NCBI GenBank assembly: GCA_016763215.1
Contig: JAESUF010000390.1
Coordinates: 1-13,601 of the forward strand
DNA length: 13,601 bases
From: Flavobacteriaceae bacterium
GTDB taxonomy: Bacteria; Bacteroidota; Bacteroidia; Flavobacteriales; Flavobacteriaceae
Reading direction: 5' to 3'
Positions 5,187 through 13,438 of this stretch are shown piece after piece. The notes below the pieces were generated by a model. It saw only the letters and a list, made by a program, of their open reading frames with translations. It was not told where the DNA came from and did not search any database. Position 1 is the first letter of the stretch. Every line of letters begins with the position of its first letter. The position numbers and the translations under genes are program-made.

Positions 5187-6705
5187 TTGGTAGGCTAATT
5201 TTAAAAACGGTATCTAAATTATTAGAAACTAAATGAATAAAGCCACCATGTTTTTCCACAATTTTTTTTGTGTAGTACAGTCCAATGCCAAACCCTTTTA
5301 CATCATGCCTGTTTCCTTTTGGAATGCGGTAGAATTTATCAAAGATTTTTTCCTGTTGATTTTTCTCAATTCCATCACCATCATCCGCTATAGAAATCTC
5401 AGTATTATTTAATACAGAATTTACATTTACCTCAATGGTGTCGCCTCCATATTTTATTGCGTTATCTATTAAATTTGAAATAGCATTTTCAAAATGAAAA
5501 AGATCTATTGTCAGCCATTTAGAATTTACATTAGAAGAGAAGTTAATTTTTTTGTCAGTAAGCAATTCATGTTTGTTTGTAATTTTAGTAACCAAATCTA
5601 CAAGATCAATAGGTTCTTTTTTTAGCATTAATTTTTCAGAGTCTAATGTTGCAGTTTCTAACAGCTTCTCTACCATCTGATTTAATTTGCTCAACTGAAG
5701 AGAAGACATGGAAAGATACTTTTGTGTTTTCTCCTTATCGTCAATTACATTAAAATTTTCAATGGCTTCAATGGCCGTAGATATAGTAGCAATAGGTGTT
5801 TTAAACTCGTGAGTGATATTGCTAATCAGATCATTTTTAATTTCTGCTAACTCTTTTTGTTTATTAATAATCTTTAATAGATAAAATAAACTTGAGATTA
5901 CAGTTAACGATAACAAAAAAGAAAGTAGAATCCCAGTAGAACTCCTTCTTAGTGTAGCTAGAGTTGGATCTGAATGATACAATTTTAATTCTTGTGATGG
6001 ACTCAAATAGGTAGACTTTGCGTTTGTGAAAAGTTTTAATTTTTCATCGAGTTTGTTTTTAGTAGTCGCTTTTAAAACACCTCTGTCTGTATAGTTAAAG
6101 TAAAACGAGCTTTGAATTCCCTTACTTTTTAATTGCTGGTCAACTATAGAATCCAGTTTTATGAAATCAATTATATCGTTTGACAACGCTATATATACAG
6201 CATGAAGTCCTCTCATGAACTTTAAACTATCTGAAGTTTTTTGATCATATAGAGAGGCATGCATTTTTGAGCCACCTGTTGTAAGAATATTGTTTCTAAT
6301 TGAGATGGATACAATACTATCTGTATTAAACAAAGAATCTAATTGACCTCGGGTATCTTTAAATTTCCCGACATTGTTTGCATTAAACTTTAGGCGAACC
6401 TTATTGAGTTTGATTTGATTGCCATAGTCTGCTATCCATAAATTATGAGATGTAATTCCTTTATGATCTATAGTGTCATATTTGTGATTTATGGTGTCTG
6501 AATTAATAATGGCGAAGAAATTGTTTTTAGAAAGATTAGAGTAGTATACATCAATAGCATTGTCCAAGCTTATTTGTATCTCATTCGTAACCCGTTTCTT
6601 ATTCTCTTGGTAGTTTTTATAATTCCAATAGAATTGCACCGCAATAGTAGTAATAATTGTAGCGGTGATTAAATACAATATCCAGTTGTATTTTTTTGTT
6701 TTCAT
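5179..6705 (-). CDS. Membrane sensor histidine kinase
   Basis: The protein (508 residues) senses an envelope signal and phosphorylates the overlapping response regulator. TM1 is near residues 8-28 and TM2 near 255-281, enclosing a periplasmic domain of about 225 residues with no family I recognise. The HisKA domain has H299 in ITHEFKTP. The HATPase domain has the N box NLIDNAIKYG (N415), G1 DDGDGI near 440, the F box with FDKFYRI, and G2 GFGIGLYYTKKIVEKHGG from about 471. All catalytic residues are present and the length is normal. A TACCTTTG element (6717-6710) lies so close to the ATG at 6705 that the transcript might be leaderless, but no -33 TTG is seen. The gene is divergent from the GLPGLI locus. 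Confidence 0.95.
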   Translation of the reverse strand: MKTKKYNWILYLITATIITTIAVQFYWNYKNYQENKKRVTNEIQISLDNAIDVYYSNLSKNNFFAIINSDTINHKYDTIDHKGITSHNLWIADYGNQIKLNKVRLKFNANNVGKFKDTRGQLDSLFNTDSIVSISIRNNILTTGGSKMHASLYDQKTSDSLKFMRGLHAVYIALSNDIIDFIKLDSIVDQQLKSKGIQSSFYFNYTDRGVLKATTKNKLDEKLKLFTNAKSTYLSPSQELKLYHSDPTLATLRRSSTGILLSFLLSLTVISSLFYLLKIINKQKELAEIKNDLISNITHEFKTPIATISTAIEAIENFNVIDDKEKTQKYLSMSSLQLSKLNQMVEKLLETATLDSEKLMLKKEPIDLVDLVTKITNKHELLTDKKINFSSNVNSKWLTIDLFHFENAISNLIDNAIKYGGDTIEVNVNSVLNNTEISIADDGDGIEKNQQEKIFDKFYRIPKGNRHDVKGFGIGLYYTKKIVEKHGGFIHLVSNNLDTVFKISLPNE

Positions 6706-6709
6706 GCCT

Positions 6710-6717
6710 CAAAGGTA
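6710..6717 (-). promoter_or_regulatory. Possible -7 element of the histidine kinase operon
   Basis: The minus strand reads TACCTTTG, an exact fit to TAnnTTTG, ending 4 nt before the ATG. A start about 6 nt downstream would coincide with the start codon. There is no TTTG at the -33 position, but the TTAAC boxes lie upstream at about -42 to -71, so activator-dependent transcription is possible. Confidence 0.3.
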
Positions 6718-6745
6718 GGTAGTTAAGTTGAATTAGAATAGTCGC

Positions 6746-6775
6746 TTAACACTAGTTAACACTCATTAACTTAAG
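6746..6775. promoter_or_regulatory. Three phased TTAAC direct repeats, probable response-regulator box
   Basis: TTAAC starts at 6746, 6756 and 6766, exactly 10 bp apart, within TTAACACTAG, TTAACACTCA and TTAACTTAAG; a degenerate TTAAG lies further left at 6723. OmpR-type regulators bind direct repeats spaced by about one helical turn. The box sits in the only intergenic space between the two-component genes and the divergent GLPGLI operon, and it would span about -60 to -31 of the plus-strand start estimated near 6806. Confidence 0.6.
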
Positions 6776-6792
6776 AGTCGTAATTTCATCTG

Positions 6793-6800
6793 CATATTTG
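6793..6800 (+). promoter_or_regulatory. Possible -7 element of the GLPGLI operon
   Basis: CATATTTG differs from TAnnTTTG at one base. No TTG occurs at the -33 position; the TTAAC boxes end 17 nt upstream and cover that region, which would suit activation by a bound regulator replacing the missing contact. A start near 6806 leaves a leader of about 38 nt. Confidence 0.35.
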
Positions 6801-6843
6801 TACTGTTGAAAAATATAGAATCTATAAATTAAATATTAAATAA

Positions 6844-7677
6844 ATGAAAATTAAAATCTTTATCGCGTTATTATTCTTGTCGATTTCAATATCTGCACAA
6901 GGGTATTTTGGAAAAGCTACCTATAAAACGTCAAGGAAAACCAATTTTAAAATGGATAGTACTATGATAGCGAAAAATCCAGGTCTTGAAGAGAAAATGC
7001 AGGCACAAATGCAAAAAATGTTCCAAAAAACATTCACATTAAATTTCACCAAAATTGAATCTACTTACAAAGAAGATGTGAAATTAAGTGCTCCTCAGGT
7101 TCGTTCTGGTTCTGATGTAATGGTTATGGCCTTTGGAGGCGGAGGAGGTACCGATGTTATTTATAAAAATATAAAAGAAAATAGCGTTGCCAATAAGACA
7201 GAGTTAATGGGGAAAATCTTTTTAGTAAAAGACAAACTGGTAAAATATGATTGGAAATTAACAGGAGAAACAAAAAATATAGGGAAGTATACTTGCTACA
7301 AAGCCATTTATGAAAGAGAAGTTGAAAACATGGTAATGAAAATGGTAGACGGAGAAGCAAAAGAAGTTGAAACGAAGGAAATGAGAACGACTACGGCATG
7401 GTATACTACTGATGTTCCCATAAGTAATGGTCCTGCAAATTATGGAGGCTTACCAGGATTAATTTTAGAAATTCAAGATGGAGATCAATTAATAGTATGT
7501 ACAGAAATTGTAACAAACCCGTCTGATAGAGCGAAGATTGAAGCACCCACAAAAGGAAAGGTAGTTTCTAGAGATAAATACGAGAAAATTTCTAGAGAAA
7601 AATCAAAAGAAATGATGGAACGTTCTAGAAGTAAACGAGGAGATGGTAATGGATTTCATATAAGAATTGGTGGATAG
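6844..7677 (+). CDS. GLPGLI family secreted protein (first of a pair)
   Basis: The protein (277 residues) has a signal peptide MKIKIFIALLFLSISISA, probably cleaved before Q19, so it acts in the periplasm or at the outer membrane. The family hallmark GGLPGLILEIQ lies near residue 200, preceded by TTTAWYTTDVPISNGP. A conserved IGKYTCYKA stretch sits near 145 and CTEIV near 218. A glycine run (AFGGGGGTD) interrupts the middle and the C-terminus is basic then glycine-rich. The biochemical role of the GLPGLI family is not established; members often sit beside outer-membrane beta-barrel genes as here. It is the first gene of a plus-strand set of three and is divergent from the two-component genes. 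A weak AT-only hairpin followed by T9 (7690-7730) might reduce read-through. Confidence 0.92.
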   Translation: MKIKIFIALLFLSISISAQGYFGKATYKTSRKTNFKMDSTMIAKNPGLEEKMQAQMQKMFQKTFTLNFTKIESTYKEDVKLSAPQVRSGSDVMVMAFGGGGGTDVIYKNIKENSVANKTELMGKIFLVKDKLVKYDWKLTGETKNIGKYTCYKAIYEREVENMVMKMVDGEAKEVETKEMRTTTAWYTTDVPISNGPANYGGLPGLILEIQDGDQLIVCTEIVTNPSDRAKIEAPTKGKVVSRDKYEKISREKSKEMMERSRSKRGDGNGFHIRIGG

Positions 7678-7733
7678 ACTACGTTTCTATTTAATTCTTT
7701 TTTTAAAGATTAAACTTTTGGCTTTTTTTTAAG

Positions 7734-7753
7734 TCTTATAGCATATTATAAGA
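7734..7753. promoter_or_regulatory. Inverted repeat before the second GLPGLI gene
   Basis: TCTTATA (7734-7740) and TATAAGA (7747-7753) are perfect 7-bp arms around a 6-nt centre, 31 nt before the ATG at 7785. It could be an operator or an mRNA leader hairpin. No clear TAnnTTTG promoter is visible in this 107-nt gap. Confidence 0.3.
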
Positions 7754-7784
7754 TGTAAATTCACAAAAATAAAGTTAAAAAACA

Positions 7785-8627
7785 ATGAAACAACTACTTA
7801 CACTGTTATTGTTAGTCTCTTCTATGACAGTTTTTTCGCAAAAAAGTTTCCAAGGGAAAGCTGTTTACATGTCTAAAACCACTGTAGATTTAAATGCTTT
7901 TGGAGGACGTCAGATGACTGAGCAAAGAAAAAAACAGATCATGTCAAGAATGAAAAATTTCTTAGAGAAAACTTACATTCTTAATTTTGATCAATCAGCA
8001 TCAAATTTTAAAGAAGAAGCAAAACTAGAAACTCCTGGTGCCGGTGGAGGAAGAGGTTTTCGTTTTGGAGGACTTGGAGGTAGTGGATCAGTATATAAAA
8101 ACACGAAAGAAGGAAAGATGATTGAATCTGCTGAGTTTTTTGGGAAGAAATTCTTGATTACGGAGAAGATGGAGCAACCAAAATGGGAATTAGGGACAGA
8201 AACAAAAAAGATAGGGAAGTATACTTGCTATAAAGCAACAATGATTAAAGTAAATAATGATTTTGACTTTTCTTCTTTTGGGAGAAACAGAAATAACCAA
8301 AAGAAAGATTCTACGAAAACGAAAACTGAAGAAAAAAGTAAAATAAGAACTGTAACTGTTACGGCTTGGTATACACCGGAAATACCAGTGAGTACAGGTC
8401 CAGAAGATTACTGGGGGTTGCCAGGTTTAATTCTTGAAATTAACGCAGGAAGAACAACAATGTTATGTACTGAGATTGTTTTGAATCCATCAGAAAAAGT
8501 AGAAATAAAAGCTCCAAGAAAAGGAGATAAAGTAACGAGAGAAAAATACAATGCTATCGTAAAAAAGAAGACTGAAGAAATGCGTGAGCGTTTTAAACGT
8601 GGTCGAGGTGGACGTCGTCGATCTTAA
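7785..8627 (+). CDS. GLPGLI family secreted protein (second of a pair)
   Basis: The protein (280 residues) has a signal peptide MKQLLTLLLLVSSMTVFS, probably cleaved before Q19. It aligns along its length with the preceding gene: KTYILNFDQSASNFKEEAKL, IGKYTCYKATM, TVTAWYTPEIPVSTGPEDY, the hallmark WGLPGLILEI near residue 210, and CTEIVLNPSEKVEIKAPRKG. The two are clearly tandem paralogues. The middle glycine-rich loop is longer (GAGGGRGFRFGGLGGSG), and an extra charged insertion with KKDSTKTKTEEKSK lies near 175-187. The tail RGRGGRRRS is strongly basic, unlike most family members I know. It is 24 nt upstream of the outer-membrane protein gene, so the two are co-transcribed. The molecular function is unknown. 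Confidence 0.92.
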   Translation: MKQLLTLLLLVSSMTVFSQKSFQGKAVYMSKTTVDLNAFGGRQMTEQRKKQIMSRMKNFLEKTYILNFDQSASNFKEEAKLETPGAGGGRGFRFGGLGGSGSVYKNTKEGKMIESAEFFGKKFLITEKMEQPKWELGTETKKIGKYTCYKATMIKVNNDFDFSSFGRNRNNQKKDSTKTKTEEKSKIRTVTVTAWYTPEIPVSTGPEDYWGLPGLILEINAGRTTMLCTEIVLNPSEKVEIKAPRKGDKVTREKYNAIVKKKTEEMRERFKRGRGGRRRS

Positions 8628-8651
8628 AAAAAAATAATCTAAACACACACA

Positions 8652-11401
8652 ATGAAAAAAATAGTATTAATAGCCATCTTTATGGTTAGTGGGATTACTA
8701 GTGCCCAAATAAAATTAACTGGAGTCGTAAAAGACAGCATTGGAGACCCATTGGAAATGGCAAATGTTGTAGCGATTGATACAATTGCCAAAAGAATTGC
8801 ATCCTATGGTTTTACTGATGCCAAAGGGAACTACAAATTAGATTTAAGAAAGAATACTATCTACAATATAAGAATTAGTTATGTTGGTATGAGTTCCGCT
8901 AATTTGATTTTTAAAACAGGAGAGGTCGACCTTGTAAAGAACGCAGTACTTGCATATGATAACACATTAGATGAGATTAATATAGTTTCTAGAATGCCGG
9001 TAACCATTAAAGGAGATACGATTGTTTACAACGCAGACTCCTTTAAAAACGGAAGTGAACGGAAGCTAGAAGACATCCTGAAAAATATCCCTGGAGTAGA
9101 AGTAAATGAGGACGGGGAAATTGAGATTGAAGGAAAAAAGGTGGAGAAAGTAATGATTGAAGGAAAAGATTTCTTTGATGGAGATACAAAGTTAGCCACC
9201 AAAAATATTCCTTCTATGCTATTGATAAAATTGAGGTATTAAGAAATTTTGGAGATGTAGGTCAACTTAAGGGCGTTCAGAATAACCAAGATAGAATTGC
9301 TATAAATATCAAATTAAAAGATGGGAAAAAGAATTTTTGGTTTGGAGATGTTACAGCAGGTCTAGGTGATGCGCCAGACGAGACTTTATACCTTTTGCAA
9401 CCTAAATTGTTCTATTATAGTCCGAAATACAGTCTTAATGTAATTGGAGATCTTAATAATTTAGGAGAAGTAGCTTTAAATAATAGAGATATTAGAAATT
9501 TTGGAGGTGGTTTTAGAAGTCAAAGTCAGTCGAATGGAACAAACATTAGCTTAGGGAATAATAGTTTAAATTTCTTGTCTGCTAACGGAAGAAATGCAAA
9601 TAAGATTGCAAATAAAATGACGGCGATAAACTTTAGTTACGCACCCAATAAAAAACTAGACTTGAGTGGATTTCTAATTTATGGTAATAATGAAAATCAA
9701 CTAAAATCAAATACCTCAAGAGATTATGTAGATCCAACTATTCCAAATGATTTTACGCAGAGTCTTACAAATCAAGTAAGTGATATTGGAGTGTTTAAAT
9801 TTAGTTCTATCTATAAGCAAAATTTCAGCAATCAAATGAACTATGATATTATTGGTAAATTTTCAAAAGAGCGTCAAGTACAGGATGTAAATTCATTAGT
9901 ATTAAGTGATATTGCTCAAATTGAAGAGTCAACACCCTATAGTATCAATCAGAACTTTAGTTATTTCTATACAGCAAACGAGACTAATATTTTTGCATTA
10001 GAAGCAAAACACTTATTGCAAGATGAAGACCCTTTTTACAATGCCTCATTAGAAAATGACCCTTTAAATAACAACTCAGCAGATCCAGATGGTTTCGATG
10101 ATGCGGCAGAAGGTTTAGGTTTGATAAGAGATAATTTGTTTTATAACTTAAATCAAACAAGAAAAGTAAAGACAAATCAATTTGATGTAAAAGTAGACTA
10201 CTATAATATTCTAAATACAAAGAGTAATTTGAATTTTGTAATAGGAACAATTTATAGCAAACAAAATTTCGATTCAAGATTTTATCAAATATTAGACGAT
10301 GGTTCTATTTTTGATCCAAATCCAATAATTCCTGGAATTACAGATCCACAAGTAACAAATGATACTGATTATTTATTCTCAGATGTTTATGTTGGATTGA
10401 GGTATCGATTGAAATCAGGAATTTTTACATTTACTCCAGGATTTACAGCACACTCATATGTAGCAAAAAACACTCAATTTACGAATGAGGTTTTCGAAGA
10501 TAAATTTCAGAAAATCTTACCAGAATTGAATATCAGAGCTCAATTCAAACAAAGTGAAAGCTTACGATTTAATTACAGTCAGCGAGTAAATTTTACCGAC
10601 GTCAATCAAATTGCTAGAGGTATCGTTGCGAATAATTATAATTCATATTTCTCAGGAAATCCAACGTTGACAAGTGCTGTTACACATAACTTAAATTTGA
10701 ATTACAGTAGTTTTAACTTATTCAATTACACGAATATTTTTGCAAGAATTGCATATTCAAAAACAATTAATCAGATCAATACAGATATTAATTTTCAACC
10801 TGGATCGGTAGTTTCTAGTAGTTCTTCTTTAAACTCTCCTTTTGATAACGAAAATTTAAGCGCATTTGGATCTATTCAAAAGACGTTTAATAAGATAAAA
10901 ATTTCGCAAAGAGCAAGTGTTAATTATAGTACTCGCTATCAATTTTTGAACGGGAGGGAGAATCTTAACAAATCGTTATCTCAAAGCTTTGTGACTCGTG
11001 TGGGGACGAATTTTAGAAAAGCTCCAAATGTAGATTTAAGATATACTGTAAGTTTCCAAACTCAAGAGAATAGTGCAAACCCAAGAGACAATAAGTCTAC
11101 AACGCATTCACCTTCTATTAATTTCGACGCTTATATTTGGAACTCTGTAACTGTTAGAAGTAATTTTTCTTTCAATGAAGTAAGACAGAATGGAACTCCA
11201 TTGAACAGCTTTAAAATTTGGAATGCTACACTGGCATACAGAAAAGACAGAGATGCAAAATGGGAATATGAAATCAAAGGAAATAATTTATTAGGAACAG
11301 GGTCTAGAATAAATACTGGAATTAGCAATATACTGTTTAGCGTAAATGAAACATTTATCTTGCCTAGGTTTATAAGCTTTAGAATAAGATACCAATTATA
11401 A
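8652..11401 (+). pseudogene. Outer-membrane beta-barrel protein with carboxypeptidase-like regulatory domain, frameshifted
   Basis: With one base restored this is a ~916-residue protein. It has a signal peptide (MKKIVLIAIFMVSGITSAQ) and a CarboxypepD_reg-like domain at about 20-105 (LTGVVKDSIGDPLEMANV). A plug-like region follows (SERKLEDILKNIPGVEVNEDG; VMIEGKDFFDGDTKLATKN), then a long barrel ending FISFRIRYQL. The first frame (8652-9242) stops early; the second is open from 9216 through 11401, with an internal ATG-free junction reading IDKIEVLRNFGDVGQLKGVQ. Insertion of one base after 9215 turns NIPS-MLLIKL into NIPS-DAIDKIEVL, the family sequence. The site is not a homopolymer. The protein resembles TonB-dependent-receptor-like transporters of Bacteroidota often found beside GLPGLI genes; the cargo is unknown. 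The remaining frame is intact, so the lesion is recent or an assembly error. Confidence 0.88.
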
Positions 11402-11417
11402 AAGAGGAATACTCTAT

Positions 11418-11449
11418 AAAAAAAGCTTCTCGTAAGAGAGGCTTTTTTT
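11418..11449 (+). terminator. Intrinsic terminator after the outer-membrane protein gene
   Basis: Arms 11418-11431 and 11436-11449 pair over 14 positions (one G-U) around the loop GTAA; the right arm ends in seven T. It closes the GLPGLI/outer-membrane protein transcript 16 nt after its stop. The A7 flank gives it some capacity on the other strand. Confidence 0.88.
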
Positions 11450-11453
11450 ATGC

Positions 11454-11517
11454 GATCTATTTTCAATAGATCATAGTTGATATTTTTATTTGTTGGAATT
11501 ATAAAATGATATATTTG
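11454..11517 (+). promoter_or_regulatory. Promoter of the geranylgeranyl reductase operon with upstream inverted repeat
   Basis: TTTG (11489-11492), 17 nt, then TATATTTG (11510-11517) fits the Bacteroidota consensus TTTG / TAnnTTTG exactly. Transcription would start near 11523, about 11 nt before the ATG at 11534. Just upstream, GATCTATT-TTC-AATAGATC (11454-11472) is a perfect inverted repeat with 8-bp arms, possibly an operator or a second hairpin after the preceding terminator. Confidence 0.65.
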
Positions 11518-11533
11518 TGAAAAATGTAACCGA

Positions 11534-12676
11534 ATGAAACGATTTGATGTAGCAATCATTGGAAGTGGGCCTGCAGGAGCTTCTGCGGCACTTAAACTTG
11601 CTGAGAACAATATTTCTACAGTCATTATTGAAAAAGAGACCTTGCCAAGATATAAAACGTGTGGAGGAGGGTTTGCCTATAGAGGAAGAAGAAAGATGCC
11701 TTTTGATGTTAGTTCCGTTGTAGAGAAAGAGTTTTTTAGAGTCGATGCATTTTTTAATAAGATTGGAGTTCATGTTGTTTCTGAAAGAGATGAACCTGTG
11801 ATTAGTATGGTGATGCGAGACGATTTTGATAAATTTCTCGTAGACAAAGCGAAAGAAGCAGGAATTACATTACTTGAAAATCATATACTAAAGAACATCA
11901 CTTTTGAGGATGAAATTACGTTACACACTTCCCAAGGAGATGTAAAAACCAAATTTGTTATTGCTGCAGATGGAGTCTTAAGTACGACTGCAAAACTCAC
12001 TGGTTGGGAAGAAACACGGTTGTTGATTCCTGCCTTAGAATATGAAGTTGAGGTTACTCCAGATGATTTTGAGCGATTGTCTAAAAGTGTCCGCCTCGAT
12101 TTTGATGCGATACCTATGGGGTATGGCTGGTGTTTTCCTAAGAAAAATCATTTGTCGATTGGACTTGCTTCCTTTAGAAGAGTAAAGGTCGATTTTAAGA
12201 AGTTATATCGTGAATACATGGAAGATATTTTGGGAATTACAGAGATCGTTAGTGAAACCATGCACGGTTTTCAAATTCCTGTAACACCAAGAACAGACGG
12301 ATGTGTTCGAAAGAATGTGTTTTTAGTAGGTGATGCTGCCGGTTTTGCAGACCCTTTAACGGCAGAGGGAATTTCCAATGCTATTTTTTCAGGAATCATG
12401 GCTGCAGAGTCAATAGTTGAAGCGAAACTAGATGAAAAGCTGGCTGAAGAAATCTACAATTCAAAATTGAATAAAACGCTCATCCCCGAGTTAAAAACAG
12501 GGGCACGTTTGTCAAAATTATTTTATGAGAATGAAACCATTCGAAATTTTCTCATCAAAAAATATGGAGATCGTATCTGCGAAGTTATGACACAAATATT
12601 AATGGGAGAGCGAACGTATCCAACAGATATTACAAAGCAGATAAAAAAGAAATTACGAAAAGCTATTTTTTCTTAG
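11534..12676 (+). CDS. Geranylgeranyl reductase family FAD-dependent oxidoreductase
   Basis: This flavoenzyme (380 residues) is of the type that saturates double bonds in isoprenoid chains of lipids, quinones or pigments. The dinucleotide-binding GSGPAGA is at residues 10-16, with E33 ending the second strand. The family motif PRYKTCGGG is at 38-46 with C43, and the second FAD motif VGDAAGFADPLTAEGI lies near 265-280. The KNHLSIGLASF strand and the C-terminal LIPELKTGARLSKLF also fit. Length and motifs match bacterial members of the geranylgeranyl reductase superfamily. The substrate cannot be read from sequence; menaquinone side chain, carotenoid or polyprenyl lipid are possible. A consensus promoter precedes it, and a membrane protein gene follows after 3 nt, suggesting a membrane-bound substrate. 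Confidence 0.93.
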   Translation: MKRFDVAIIGSGPAGASAALKLAENNISTVIIEKETLPRYKTCGGGFAYRGRRKMPFDVSSVVEKEFFRVDAFFNKIGVHVVSERDEPVISMVMRDDFDKFLVDKAKEAGITLLENHILKNITFEDEITLHTSQGDVKTKFVIAADGVLSTTAKLTGWEETRLLIPALEYEVEVTPDDFERLSKSVRLDFDAIPMGYGWCFPKKNHLSIGLASFRRVKVDFKKLYREYMEDILGITEIVSETMHGFQIPVTPRTDGCVRKNVFLVGDAAGFADPLTAEGISNAIFSGIMAAESIVEAKLDEKLAEEIYNSKLNKTLIPELKTGARLSKLFYENETIRNFLIKKYGDRICEVMTQILMGERTYPTDITKQIKKKLRKAIFS

Positions 12677-12679
12677 AGT

Positions 12680-13438
12680 ATGAGTGTATTAGGATCCAAA
12701 ACATTTTTTCCAGCATTTTTAAAAACCTTAGGAATTTTATTTCTATACATTTTTGTTGGACTATTTATTGATAGTAAATATGTTGTAGAAACGTATCAAG
12801 AATCTCAGTGGATCGCGAATGTTTTAATGGTTGTTATCTTTTCTGGTGTACTCTGGAGAGCATCTCCTAAGATTAGAGAACTGATGGTCTATGCAGTATT
12901 AATTGGTTATGTAGGAGAATATTTGTTTTCTGTTGGATTAGGAATGTATACGTATCGATTAGAGAATGTACCGCATTACATCCCAATGGGGCACGCATTG
13001 GTATATATTAGCGTGCTATATTTTACCAAAACAGCTTTTTCTAGAAGACATGTAAAAACAGTAGAAAAAGTATTTACTGCTATTATTATTGTCTACTCCA
13101 CACTGTTTTTAATTTTTAAAAGTGATGTGTTTGGATTTATCCTAACCGTAGGAACTTTATTAATTTTACGCAAGAAACCTAGGGAGCGTTTGTTTTACTT
13201 AACAATGTATCTGTCGATTGTTTTTTTAGAAATCACAGGAACTGGTTATGAATGTTGGAAATGGCCAAGTATTGCCTATGATTACTTTAGCCTTTTACCA
13301 AGTGCAAATCCGCCAAGTGGTATTAGTTTCTTTTATTTCGGGTTGGATTTAGGATGCTTATGGCTGTATAAAAAACGCCATAAATTAGCCTGGAAACGAA
13401 TGAAAAAACAAAGAGAAATAAGAGTAAAACCTGAATAA
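12680..13438 (+). CDS. Polytopic membrane protein of unknown function, paired with the reductase
   Basis: The protein has 252 residues and about seven or eight hydrophobic segments (near 9-30, 44-59, 68-90, 100-116, 131-146, 149-163, 170-188 and 215-230), ending in a basic tail (KKRHKLAWKRMKKQREIRVK). It has no signal peptide. Polar residues sit in or beside the helices in stretches that look functional: YVGEYLFSVGLGMYTYRLEN, PHYIPMGHALVY, FLEITGTGYECWKWP and NPPSGISFFYFGLDLG. I do not recognise a family with certainty. The pattern of E/Y/W/H residues loosely recalls the carotenoid hydratase CruF/DUF422 type, which is weak and from memory. The ATG lies 3 nt after the reductase stop, so the two are one operon and probably act on the same membrane lipid or pigment. 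Downstream, 13439-13601 shows no gene or clear terminator. Confidence 0.85.
   Translation: MSVLGSKTFFPAFLKTLGILFLYIFVGLFIDSKYVVETYQESQWIANVLMVVIFSGVLWRASPKIRELMVYAVLIGYVGEYLFSVGLGMYTYRLENVPHYIPMGHALVYISVLYFTKTAFSRRHVKTVEKVFTAIIIVYSTLFLIFKSDVFGFILTVGTLLILRKKPRERLFYLTMYLSIVFLEITGTGYECWKWPSIAYDYFSLLPSANPPSGISFFYFGLDLGCLWLYKKRHKLAWKRMKKQREIRVKPE

Noticed and set aside
7690..7730. Possible terminator between the two GLPGLI genes
   Set aside because: The stem is almost only A-T with a bulge; the T run is present, but the evidence is too weak to list separately.
9395..11401. A separate gene starting at the ATG at 9395
   Set aside because: The frame is open upstream of it to 9216 with family-like plug sequence, so it is the second part of the frameshifted outer-membrane protein gene.
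11131..11773. Minus-strand ORFs opposite the barrel end and the reductase start
   Set aside because: They overlap strongly supported genes and cross a terminator and a promoter; the translations have no coherent domain.
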